From assembly GCF_050003625.1 (NCBI RefSeq), contig NC_134397.1:147063526-147127525 (forward strand): a stretch of 64,000 bases of DNA. The letters run 5' to 3'. The DNA is from Haematobia irritans. Taxonomy: Eukaryota; Arthropoda; Insecta; Diptera; Muscidae. Shown here piece by piece: positions 50,497-60,889 of the stretch. Positions within the stretch are counted from its first letter, which is position 1. Every line of letters starts with the position of its first letter. A program made the translations under genes and the position numbers. The notes under the pieces are model-generated. The model did not search any database, was not told the DNA's origin, and worked only from the letters and a program-made list of their open reading frames with translations.

Positions 50497-53400
50497 CTAA
50501 AAGAGAAAAGAGACGAGAATTAAAGTAAAATTTTAATTAAATAAGCAGCAACAGTAAAAGTGAAATTTAGCAAGTAAATACGACCGAAAGTTCGACCAGG
50601 CCAAATCTTATGCAATCTCCATCATGGATTGCACACGAAGTTCCACTAAAGACTCTAACCCAAAATCGATTATTGTTGGGGTACAAGTTGCTGATGGCAA
50701 ACTAGCTTAAGACTTCTTAAAATTGTCTACTAAATTGCAATTTAGTCCCTATGGAATATTTTTGTCGATAAAAGGTACTTTAATTCTTGATCAGTTTATA
50801 TAGAGGAGTTTATAATTATGAACCGATATTAACCAATTTTCGCATCGTAACTCGAAGGCCAAATTCAATGTGACTGGATGAAAGTAAAATTTTGGGGGTC
50901 GGTTTATATTGGGACTAATAGAATTTTGAGCCCATGCTGACATCCGAATTTCAACCGTATCGGATTTTCCAACTTTTGGTATCAATTTTTGCACGTTTGT
51001 TAGAGGCCAAAAGTTTGAACCTCCAGGAAGCTTCCAAAGTCAAATCTGGGGATCGGTTTATATTGGGGCTATATATATAATTATGGACCAAGTTTTACAT
51101 GGTTATTAGAGGGCATAAATGAACATTGCGTGCTAAATGTCAACAGTGCACTCAACAAAAAGTTTACTTAGATCCAAATATTTTGACCCTCCCTTAAGGA
51201 TTTTGGCTAGGATCCTTAAGATGTGGCTTCTTAAAATATAGACATTTTTACGGGACTCCCTGGCTTTAAATCTAGGATCAATAAAATTATAATTGGATAC
51301 AGATCTCATTCATCGAATTTTTATTCTCTTTTTTCGATATATTAATAAAGGTATTCATGTTTGTACATGTTCCAGTTTCAAATCCAACCGAAGATGTAAA
51401 TCCTTAAAATAAGTCTTAGCCTATAGTTTAAGCGTTTTTATCTTAAATTTAAAAATTCAATATGTAAGTTGATTTAAAGACTACTTCTTTAAATTAATTT
51501 TTTTTTATTTACAATTTCAGGCAAATTGGATAAAAACTACGGTTTCTATAAGCCCAAGAAGTAAAATCGGGATATCGGTCTATATGGGGGCTATACCAAA
51601 ACATGGACCGACACTCACCATTTGCGGCACACCTCTTTATATTTCTAAAATACCTCTAGATTTCCAATTTCAGGCAAATTGGATAAAAACCTCGGTTTCT
51701 GTAAGCCCAAGAAGTAAAATCGGGAGACCGGTCTATATGGGGGCTATACCAAAACCTGGACCGATACTCACCATTTTTGGCACACCTCTTTATGGTCCTA
51801 AAATACCTCTAGATTTCCAATTTCAGGCAAATAAAATCGGGAGATCGGTCTATATGGGGGCTATACCAAAACAAGGACCGATACGCACCTCATTTCAAAG
51901 ATATACAACTTTAACAGACGGGCGCAAAATTTCAAAATTTGCGCCCTAAATTTAATGAAAAAAAATTTTGAACCAAAGATTATAAACTTTCTTTTAATTA
52001 AAATGCCATTTTTATACCCACCACCATAGAATGGTGACGGGGGTATAATAAGTTTGTCATTCCGTTTGTAACACATCGAAATATCGATTTCCGACTATAT
52101 AAAGTATATATATTCTTGAACAGGGAGAAATTCTAAGACGATATGACCATGTCCGTCTGTCCGTCTGTCTGTCTGTCTGGCTGTCTGTCTGTTGTAATCA
52201 CGCTACAGTCTTCAATAATGAAGCAATCGTTCTGAAATTTTGCACAAACTCGTCTTTTGTCTGCAGACAGGTCAAGTTCGAAGATGGGCTATATCGGTTT
52301 TGATATAGTCCCCATATAAACCGACCTCCCGATTTGAGGTCTTGGGCTTATAGAAATCGTAGTTTTTATCCAATTTGCCTGAAATTTTAAATCTAGAGGT
52401 ATTTTATAACCATAAAGAGGTGTGCCAAAAATGGTGCGTATCGGTCCTTGTTTTGGTATAGCCCCCATATAGACCGATCTCCCGATTTTTCTTCGTGGGC
52501 TTATAGAAACCGTAGTTTTTATCCAATTTGCCTGAAATTGGAAATCTAGAGGTATTTTCGGGCCATAAAGAGGTGTGCCAAAAATGGTGAGTATCGGTCC
52601 AGGTTTTGGTATAGCCCCCATATAGACCGATCTCCCGATTTTACTTCTTGGGCTTACAGAAACCGAACTTTTTATCCAATTTGCCTGAAATTGGAAATCT
52701 AGATGTATTTTAGGACCATAAAGAGATGTGCCAAAAATGGTGAGTATAGGTCCGTATTTTAGTATAGTCCCCATAAGAACGATTTCCCGATTTAACACCT
52801 TAGGTTTCTAGAAAACGTAGTTTTTATCCGATTTGCCTGAAATTGTAAATATTCTGGTATTTAAGGCTCACAAAAACGTGTATCTCGGCTGAAAATCTAC
52901 AGATTTAAGATTTCAAATCAAGACGTTATTTTATAATTTTCTTGCACACTTACAAGAGATGTTAATGATTCCTCTAAAACTCAAACAAAAATGGTTCTTA
53001 TAAATCCAGAATCTGATATAGTCTTCATAGGTAAAATCTTTAAATTTATCTTCGTGAAGTGTACTGGTTGAACTGCTCTGCTTGATCTGTCCTCAAACCC
53101 TCTGAAATTTCGAAGGAAACCCTAATATTTGATTCATGGTGGTGGGTGTTTAAGATTCGGCCCGGCCGAACTTACTGCTGTATATACTTGTTTTTAAAGA
53201 ATTTTGTCCTTAACACTGTGTAAATCGCGAGTCCTAGAATTTAAGTTGTATAATCTTCGATATTAGGTCAATATTTTTTTCAGTGTAGCGGATGAAATTA
53301 ACCCCACCAAGAGGCTCCGTAAGCCAAATCTGGGTGTCGGTTTACCATCTGAATTACATCAATAATATCTACTTGTGCCAAGTTCCAAGTCGATAGATTG

Positions 53401-54618
53401 TTTCATTCGAAAGTGAGGGTGATTTGGATAAAATTTGTTCTTTCACGGGGCTACGGAAGTAAAATGGTTGGGCATTTTGAGCGGATACTGACATCCGAAT
53501 ATTAACATCATGTACCAAATGTCAACCACATCGGATGATATTTACCCCTTCCAGAGGATATGGAAGACAAATCTGGGGATCGGCCTATGTGGGGGATATA
53601 TATAATTATGGAACGATATGAACCAATTTTTGCAATTTTCCTTAGAGGGCATATAATAACATCGCGTACCAAATTTCAAACAGATCGGATGGAATTTGCA
53701 TTCCCAGGAGGGATCGTTTTATATGGAGGCTATATATAATAATGGAGCGATGTGAACAAATTTGTGCATGATTGTTAAAAGTCCACAACTTACAAAAAAA
53801 TTGGGACTTCCATGCCGTCGGTGTATAAAGGAGATCGGTCTATATGGACGATATATCAAAACATTTGGTATATCTCCCTGTGGACCTAAAATGTATATAT
53901 TCAGAAATGCATATATATCGTTGTGTTAGAAACGGAATGGCAAATTTATTATAATATAAATTTTAATGCCAACTTTTGTCGTAGTTTTCTCAGAACAGTG
54001 TATGGGAGAAAATAGCATGATAATGACGCTATATTTGAGTTGCACTGAAAAAAAAAAAATATTGTCATGAGTACAAAGTTTTCTTGTACCCGAAATACGA
54101 ATGCGTGTTTTGCTTAGAAAGAAGACGAATTCTTTGATGCAAAATTTTTTACCATGACCACAAATCGATAAACTTTTCAATGAAGCCGTTTTGTCTTTAG
54201 AATTAGGAAAATCGAATTAAAAGTGGTATATTTGCATAAAAGAAAATTCTATAGAACTGTGGTCAATAGTCCTTGACAATTGGAAATAAATATTCAATAT
54301 TATTGAAATAGTCTTTTAATTCGATGAATTAAATTTTTTGTTGAGTGTAGGAAAAAGGGAATTAACCATTCTCGCCTTAAATCACAAATGAGATTCAATT
54401 AAAATGAAAATATATCTACTACTAACCTTCATATTCTTCAAACGATCCAGGATACAGGACATCAAATGCTGTTACTGCTGCTACTGCAGCAGCATCGTCA
54501 TCAGCCTCCGAGTTGTGTAAATCGTTATTTGTTAAACTTGGATCGCTGCGACCAACACGGGGAAAAGCATAAAGACCTGAAGCACCACCCGCACGTCGAT
54601 TTTTGGTTTGTTCCAATT
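50264..54618 (-). CDS. Capa: CAPA neuropeptide precursor (capability), exons 2 and 3
   Basis: The join on the - strand is 54618-54427 and 50496-50264: both recognised exons are entered in phase 1 with AG acceptors, and the donor is G|GTTAGT. It encodes about 141 residues of a prepropeptide. After NRR comes AGGASGLYAFPRV-GR (CAPA-1 type). After KRK comes ANLYPMPRV-GR (CAPA-2 type). After NRK comes YEPSATSGVWFGPRL-GKR (pyrokinin type). Each peptide ends in Gly plus a basic site, so C-terminal amidation is expected. Order, spacers (SDPSL, DPNLRK.ALQQ, RSV...GQKE) and length match Drosophila Capa (151 residues). In flies CAPA peptides act on Malpighian tubules and related targets as secreted neurohormones; that is family knowledge. 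The signal-peptide exon was not found. The ~3.9-kb intron holds a nested transposon. Confidence 0.94.
50575..51140 (-). mobile_element. Helentron-like family 1, old diverged copy
   Basis: Tail complement (CAAGTAAATACGACCGAAAG, CGACCAGGCC) followed by two to three eroded units (GGGGATCGGTTTATATTGGG). No head. It begins about 80 bases into the Capa intron. Confidence 0.6.
51149..54347. mobile_element. Putative CACTCAACAAAAA-ended element in Capa intron
   Basis: The left end CACTCAACAAAAAGTTTAC and, in complement, the right end CACTCAACAAAAAATTTAA form terminal inverted repeats. The flanking dinucleotides are TG and TA, possibly a mutated TA duplication. Pieces recur at 6650-7205 and 16270-17140. 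It carries nested family 3 units (51530-51950), a full family 3 element (52013-53192) and family 1 units (53290-53780). No transposase recognised. Confidence 0.5.
52013..53192 (+). mobile_element. Helentron-like family 3 element, full length (1.18 kb)
   Basis: Head TTTATACCCACCACCATAG, a GTCTGTCTG run with one GTCTGGCTG, about four units (the 169-codon antisense frame is at 52798-52289), and the tail CATGGTGGTGGGTGTTTAAG with TTCGGCCCGGCCGAA and TATATACTTGTT. A paralogous empty site (complement of 16262-16375) indicates insertion in a T-run without target duplication. Confidence 0.78.
54427..54618 (-). CDS. Capa: Capa exon 2 (CAPA-1 peptide)
   Basis: The acceptor is TTTCTCTAACAG (complement of 54619-54630) and the donor G|GTTAGT (complement of 54421-54426). 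It encodes LEQTKNRR, AGGASGLYAFPRV-GR and an acidic, Ala-rich spacer (NSEADDDAAAVAAVTAFDVL) ending YEG/D across the splice. Confidence 0.95.
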
Positions 54619-54630
54619 CTGTTAGAGAAA

Positions 54631-55139
54631 ACAAAAATAAATGGCACAATAATAGACAATGACATTAGTAATTCGCTTGAGAAAAAAAAAACATTTTAAA
54701 AACTTATCAAATATGTAAATTAGTTTGGTTTTGTATGGTTTTTAAGAGTCATACTGACAACTGTGTAATACCACCCAGATTTGACAGCTTTTAAGTACAC
54801 AAACTTGTGGTAATTGTTCCTCAATGGTTTCATTTTAATATGTTATAAGATTGACGTTAAATTTGTATGAATTCATAAGAAGATTTACACTTCTAAGTGA
54901 TAAAAAAGTACAGGATTCTGTTTAAAGGTTATTGCTGTTATATGCAATCTCTTTGAAGTATTTTAACGAACTCGACCATGAAATCATTTTAAATTTCTGT
55001 GAAAAGTGATTGTTCAATCTGGAATTTATTTTGATTTAAAGATATAATTATTTGATGCGGATTTTAAGTAATTAGTGATAACGGATCCACATATGTGCGT
55101 AAATTAAGACATCTCCATACGCGAAATTTCTTAGGTATT
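54631..55139. other. Capa intron 1 or upstream, no signal-peptide exon found
   Basis: AT-rich, without recognised repeats. Both strands were searched by eye for a short Met-hydrophobic exon with a phase-1 donor; none convincing. Confidence 0.45.
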
Positions 55140-56395
55140 TTATGTACCCTCCACCATAGTCTCTAAGCTGCTAAAAATTGATTCTACATGCAAAGAAAAA
55201 AGTCTGAGGAAGTATATAACCTAAATTCGGTCAGGAAAAGCATATGTACCCTCCACCATGGATTGCGTAGAAAGTTCTACTAAAGACTGTGATCCACAAT
55301 TGAAATACTTGGGTAGTGGAAACAATTGCCATTGTCAAGGTATCTAAAAAATTAAAATTCTTAAGTAGTTTTCTTCCAAATTCTAAGTTAGTCCATATTA
55401 CATAGACTTCATATGGACTAACTTAGAATTTGGAAGAAAACTACGTAAGAATTTTAATTTTTTAGATACTTTGACAATGGCAATTGTTTCCACTACCCAA
55501 GTAGTTCCAAGTCAGTTCTTGATCGGTTTATATAGGGCGTCTATAAATAATTACTTGCGTAGTGGAAACAATTGCCATTGTCAAGGTATCTAAAAAATTA
55601 AAATTCTTAAGTAGTTTTCTTCCAAATTCTAAGTTAGTCCATATGAAGTCTATGTAAGCCAATTCAGTTCTTGATCGGTTTATATAGGGCGTCTATAAAT
55701 AATTATGAACCAATTTTCGCCCGGCCAAATTTCAACCGGATCGGATGAAATTTCTTCCTCCATGAGGCTTTGGAAGTCAAATTTGGGGGTCGGTTTATAT
55801 TGGGTGCTATATATAATTATGAACCGATATGGAGCAACTTTGGCATGGTTGTTAGAGACCATAGACTACACCACATACCAACTTTCAACCGAATTGGAGG
55901 AGCAAAATTCTTGCTCCGGAAATCAAATCTTGTTTATGTGGGCGCTATATATAATTGTGAACCGATATGAACCAAATTTTGCATGGTTATTAGAGGGCAT
56001 TACTAGCATCGCTTGCCAAATTTCAACGGTAGCGGATGAAATATGCTCCTCCAAGAAGCTCCGCCATCCAAATCTGGAGATCGATTTATATGAGAACTAT
56101 ATATAATAATGAACCGTTATTGACCAATTTTTACAGTTGTTAGAGGTTGTTAGATATCATAGACTTCACCACATACCAAATTTTAACCCGATCAGATGGC
56201 ATTTGCTTCGCAAGCCAAATCTGTGGATCGTTTTATATTAGGGCTATGTGATATTATGGGCCGATAGACGAATACAGCTTACCACTTTTCAACCTCATCA
56301 GATGACATTTGCTCCTTAAAGAGGCTCAGCAAACCAAATCTAGGGATAGATTTATATTAGAACTATATATAATTATGGAGCATTTTTTGCATGAT
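55140..56395 (-). mobile_element. Helentron-like family 1 fragments, rearranged
   Basis: Tail complement pieces (TGTACCCTCCACCATGG, GTAGAAAGTTCTAC) at 55145-55310, then four to five eroded units to 56390 (GGTCGGTTTATATTGGGTGC). The tail portion is duplicated in inverted orientation (55306-55503). Confidence 0.6.
55306..55503. repeat. Perfect 93-bp inverted repeat plus a third copy
   Basis: 55306-55398 is the reverse complement of 55411-55503 with one or two mismatches and a 12-base spacer. A third copy lies at 55552-55656. The sequence is the post-tail part of the Helentron-like element (CAAGGTATCTAAAAAATTAA). Confidence 0.88.
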
Positions 56396-56399
56396 TGTT

Positions 56400-57272
56400 A
56401 AAGACCACGCATAGCTACAATGCTAATTCTACTCCCTGTGAAAAATTTCAACTAAATCGGAGCAAAAAGTTGGCCTCTGTGGTCATATGAGTGTAAATCG
56501 GGCGAAAGCTATATATGGGAGATATATCCAAATCTGAACCGATTTCACCCAAATTTGGCACGCATAGTAACAATGCTAATTCTACTCCCTGTGCAAAATT
56601 TCAACTAAATGGGAGTTAAAAATTGGCCTCTGTGGTCATATGAGTGTAAATCGGGCGAAAGCTATATATGGGAGATATATCCAAATCTGAACCGATTTCA
56701 ACCAAATTTGGCACGCATAGTTACAATGCTAATTCTACTCTCTGTGCAAAATTTCAACTCAATCGGAGTTAAAAATTGGCCTCTGTGGGCAAATGAGTGA
56801 AAATCGGGCGAAAGCTATATATGGGAGCTATATCTAAATCTGAACCGATTTGGCTGCTATTTTGCAAGTTTTTCGAGACTCATAAAATATTCGGATGTAT
56901 GGAATTTGAGGAAGATCGGTTGATATACACGCCAATTATGACCAGATCGGTGAAAAATATATATGGCAGCTATATCTAAATCTGAACCGATTTTTTCCAA
57001 AATCAATAGGGATCTTTGAGCCGAAACAGGACCCTATACCAAATTTTAGGACAATCGGACTAAAACTTCGAGCTGTACTTTGCACACAATAATACATCAA
57101 AAGACAGACAGACGGACAGACAGACAGACAGACGGACATCGCTAAATCGACTCAGAATTTAATTCTAAGCCGATCCGTATACTAAAAGGTTGGTCTATGA
57201 TTACTCCTTCTTGGCGTTACATACAAATGCACAAACTTATTATACCCTGTACCACAGTAGTGGTGAAGGGTA
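56400..57272 (-). mobile_element. Helentron-like family 2 element (units plus head)
   Basis: Three to four units (CTAATTCTACTCCCTGTGCA; GATATATCCAAATCTGAACC), then a CAGACGGACAGACAGAC run and the palindromic head (complement: TTTATACCCTTCACCACTAC) ending near 57272. The tandem-duplication breakpoint at 56552 falls inside its units. Confidence 0.7.
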
Positions 57273-57285
57273 TAAATATTGTAAT

Positions 57286-57390
57286 GAAAATTTCTGGGAA
57301 TTCCCGCACTGCATTCCCGGGAAAGCGGGAGCGAAAAAATAGCAATTTCCCGGTAATTCCCAGGATCCCGTTCCCGGGAAAAGCCCTAAT
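57286..57390. repeat. TTCCCGGGAA-motif cluster
   Basis: GGGAATTCCCG, TTCCCGGGAAA (twice) and TTTCCCGGTAATTCCC fall within 100 bases. Likely the terminal code of another hAT-like element. It recurs at 61624-61728 in the duplicate. Confidence 0.5.
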
Positions 57391-57627
57391 AATAACACAA
57401 AGGTACAATGGTTCTGTGTATTTAGAACTGAATATTGTTTTTAAGGTTGTTTGGGACGCGGAATACAAATCTGTACTTGGTTTTTCTATCAGCTCGAATT
57501 TTCGAGATATACCGTTATGTTCAAAATTAAGGCACTTCCGCTACATATTACATAATTTGAAAACAGTTCACCATATTATGTTAAATTTAAAACAAAATCC
57601 AAAACTCCCAAACAATATTCCCTTTAA

Positions 57628-57908
57628 TCCTGGACAGTCATCCTTCGTCAAAGTGACGACGCGAAATTTCATTTTCGATCTAAAATGCATTTGATTCGAT
57701 TGGGAAATGATAAATTTAAGTTATACTAATTCAACAATTTTATAAATTTTTGCTTGATACTAAATACAAACAAATTGAATAAGGAAATAAACACAATTTT
57801 GGTTCTCATCTTTGCTCATGATTCAAGTTATAACGTCTTGAAATAAGCCGTAGTCAAAATGACGAAGGATGACGTTAGTTAACAAAAAATAAGGATGACT
57901 TTCCAGGG
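57628..57908. mobile_element. piggyBac-like MITE, 281 bp, TTAA target site
   Basis: TTAA flanks both ends (57624-57627, 57909-57912). The terminal inverted repeats are TCCTGGACAGTCATCC and, in complement, CCCTGGAAAGTCATCC. A second inner pair is CATCCTTCGTCAAAGTGAC and CATCCTTCGTCATTTTGAC. TTAA duplication is the piggyBac hallmark. No coding capacity. Confidence 0.75.
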
Positions 57909-58039
57909 TTAAGCGTGCTTACATTTTTTTTTTTCAATTTTTTAAGTAGTTTTATGTTAGAAATATCGTTGAAGTTTTGAAAAAAAAGATTAAAATTTTG
58001 AAAAAAAACATTTTTTTGTTCTTTAAAAATTCCTAAAAA

Positions 58040-58285
58040 AATAAAAATACGTAAAATTGGTCCGATATGGTCCATTTGCAATACCATCCGACCTACATCA
58101 ATAACAACTACTTGTGCCAAGTTTCAAGTCGATAGCTTGTTTCGTTCGGAAGTTAGCGTGATTTCCACAGACGGACATCGCTAGCACGACTCAGAATTTC
58201 ACCACGACCAAAATATATATACTTTATGGGGTCTTAGACCAATATTTCGATGTGTTACAAACGGAATGACAGAGTTAATCAATTT
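58040..58285 (-). mobile_element. Helentron-like family 1 solo head
   Basis: Complement of the head: AACTACTTGTGCCAAGTTTC, CACAGACGGACATCGC, ATATATACTTTATGGGGTC, GTTACAAACGGAATGACAG. The palindromic TATACCC end is missing. Confidence 0.7.
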
Positions 58286-59465
58286 TGTTCCCTTGTGTAA
58301 TCATATGGCTAAACTCAATAGCTATATGATTAACTAACTAAGCGGTTCTGTGGAGAGGAACAAGGAAAATTGGGATGCAAATTTTAGTTCCACTTTCGAT
58401 TATTTTCAAGGAAAAAAATCGGGAGAATTTAACATGGACTTGTCATTGGAGGAAACCAATTGACTCCCTTATGCACTACCAGTGAAAGCCTAGGGAACTA
58501 CTTCAGATCTTTGTTGTATCCCAAATTATAAAACCAAAATGGTAAGGTTGTGAAGTAGACTTTTCTAAGTTTTGAAATTTTTCCAAAAGGCGAAATAAAG
58601 GTAAAATTTTCAAAAAGTCAAAAAGGCGAAATGTCGAAAATACTTTTTAAAACTGATCTCTCTAGTATCTAAATATTCGTTTAAATTTCTTAGCAAGCTT
58701 GAAAATTCTTGAAACATTTGAGAAACTGTTGCTTGTAATATGTGGCAGTATCCCACTGCCACACGGCTTAGAAATAATAAAACTACTTGAACTTTACTTA
58801 TCCCAAGGGATATTGCCTATAAGTATCATTGTTCACAAATTTGGGGGTCATCATCTAAGGATAACATCTTCATTCCTTCATTCCTGTTGTAAGGTTACAC
58901 TGTGTCATCTCCTATTAATCTTCACCCCAACTCTTGATGTTGTCTTGATTTTGCTTTGATGGACAATTAAGCCCTAGCAATCAATTGCCTCTGGGGTTTG
59001 ATCTCTTGCGTACATTGAGAAGCTTTAGCAATGGACCCTCCCCATTCAAATAACATCATCACCTGTTCATCGTCGCTTGGATTGGTGTAAAGTGATGACC
59101 TTCCATGTGGCAGCATATGTTTGGACATGCTTACACCAATAGGGTGTAAATGTTCAAATGTTAACTCAATGCTAATTTATTTACATTTAAATTTGCATAA
59201 TTTGGTCATTGAAGAAAAATGGCATTTGTGGCACATCGGAATGTGTAAGATTTGAAGGGTGAAATTAGATAGTGTGTAGAGAAGAGATAAGGGGGAAGTA
59301 TGGATTTAGTTTACTAATTATCGATCAATCAGATAGAAATTTTATACCAATCTTGCTTATACAATGGTGTTGAGGAATCTAAAGGTTAGCTCTTATGTTT
59401 TTTTGACATTGACTCAAATGACAAAATTACACAGAACAATTTTTTTATCTCCTATCACCGAGTTA
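58286..59465. other. Unique-looking stretch inside the duplication, no gene recognised
   Basis: The longest repeat-poor part of the duplicated unit. The 86- and 77-codon open frames have no splice context or family motifs. It recurs at 62623-63802. Confidence 0.45.
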
Positions 59466-59469
59466 ATTG

Positions 59470-60889
59470 ATCCAATTATTATACCCTCCATCATAGGATG
59501 GGGGTATATTAACTTTGTCATTCCGTTTGTAACACATCGAAATATTGCTCTAAGACCCCATAAAGTATATATATTCTGGGTCGTGGTGAAATTCTGAGTC
59601 GATCTGAGCATGTCCGTCCGTCCGTCCGTCCGTCTGTTGAAATCACGCTAACTTCCGAACGAAACAAGCTATCGACATGAAACTTGGCACAAGTAGTTGT
59701 TATCGATGTAGGTCGGATGGTATTGAAAATGGGCCATATCGGTCCACTTTTACGTATAGCCCCCATATAAAGGGACCCTCAGATTTGGATTGTGGAGCCT
59801 CTAACAGAAGCATATTTCATCCGATCCGGCTGAAATTTGGTATATGGTGTTGGTATATGGTCTCTAACAACCATGCAAAAATTGGTCCACATCGGTCCAT
59901 AATTATATATAGCCCCCATATATACCGATCCCCAGATTTGGGTTGCGGAGCCTAAAAGAGAAGCAAATTTCATCCGATCCGCCTGAAATTTGGTACATGG
60001 TATTGGTATATGATCTCTAACAACCGTGCAAAAATTGGTTTACATCGGTCCATAATTATATATAGCGCCCATATAAACCGATCCCCAGATTTGGCTTGCG
60101 AAGTCTCCAAGAGAAGCAAATTTCATCCAATCCGGTTGTAATTTGGAACATGGTGTTAGTATATGATCTTTAACAACCGTGGCAGAATTGGTCCATATCG
60201 GTCCATAATTATATATAGCCCCCATATAAAACGTTCTCCAAATTTGACCTCCGGAGCCTCTTGGAGGAGCAAAATTCATCCGATCCGGTTCAAATTAGGA
60301 ACGTGGTGTTTGTATATGGTCGCTAACAACCATACCAAAATTGGTCCAATCACACAAAAATTGGTCCATATCGGTTCATAATCATGGTTGCCACTAGAGC
60401 CAAAAATAATCTACCAAAATTTTATTTCTATAGAAAATTTTGTCAAAATTTTATTTCTATAGAAAATTTTGTCAAAATTTTATTTCTATAGAAAATTTTG
60501 TCTAAATTTTATTTCTAGAGGAAATTTTGTTAAAACTTTATTCGGTTCATAATAAAATTTTCATCATTGTCAAAATTTTATTTCTATAGAAAATTTTGTC
60601 AAAATTTTATTTCTATAGAAAATTTTGTTAAAATTTTATTTCTGTAGAAATTTTTGTCAAAATTTTCTTTCTATAGAAAATTCTGTCAAAATTTTTATTT
60701 CTATAGAAAATTTTGTGAATTATTTCTATAGAAAATTTTGTTAAATTTTTATGTCTACTTTGTCAAACTGAATTATATACGTATTGGATCGATCTTTTTT
60801 GATTTAATATATACTACGTATGGACTTACATACAATTTAGAAGATGGTGTTAGGAGGTTTTAAGATTACTTAAGTTGCGGTAACGCGGT
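59470..60889 (+). mobile_element. Helentron-like family 1 element: head, units, satellite, partial tail
   Basis: Head (TTATTATACCCTCCATCATAGG, (GTCC)n at 59610-59630), about five units (CCCCATATAAACCGATCC), the joint TTGCCACTAGAGCC, the 29-bp satellite at 60415-60760 and the tail start (TATACTACGTATGGACTTA), cut at the duplication joint. It shows the canonical order of all modules. Confidence 0.75.
60415..60760. repeat. 29-bp minisatellite, ~11 units
   Basis: TTTATTTCTATAGAAAATTT units, with one interruption (TTCGGTTCATAATAAAATTT) near 60541. Confidence 0.85.

Larger units (their letters stand above)
56552..60889. repeat. 4338-bp tandem duplication, copy 1
   Basis: Bases from 56552 reappear at 60890 with a constant offset of 4338. 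The offset falls to 4337 after a T-run near 57925 loses one base. No other difference was noticed by eye. The breakpoint shares AATTTGG. The unit holds a family 2 element end, a CCCGGG block, a piggyBac-like MITE, ~1.2 kb of unique sequence and a family 1 element. Confidence 0.95.

Noticed and set aside
57197..57694. 165-codon open frame as a gene
   Set aside because: It crosses from a Helentron-like head through the CCCGGG cluster into the piggyBac-like MITE. No domain or splice context. Its exact copy at 61535 is only the tandem duplication.
58699..58959. 86-codon open frame as a gene
   Set aside because: No recognisable motif, no conserved neighbour, and unique AT-rich context. Could be real but unsupported.
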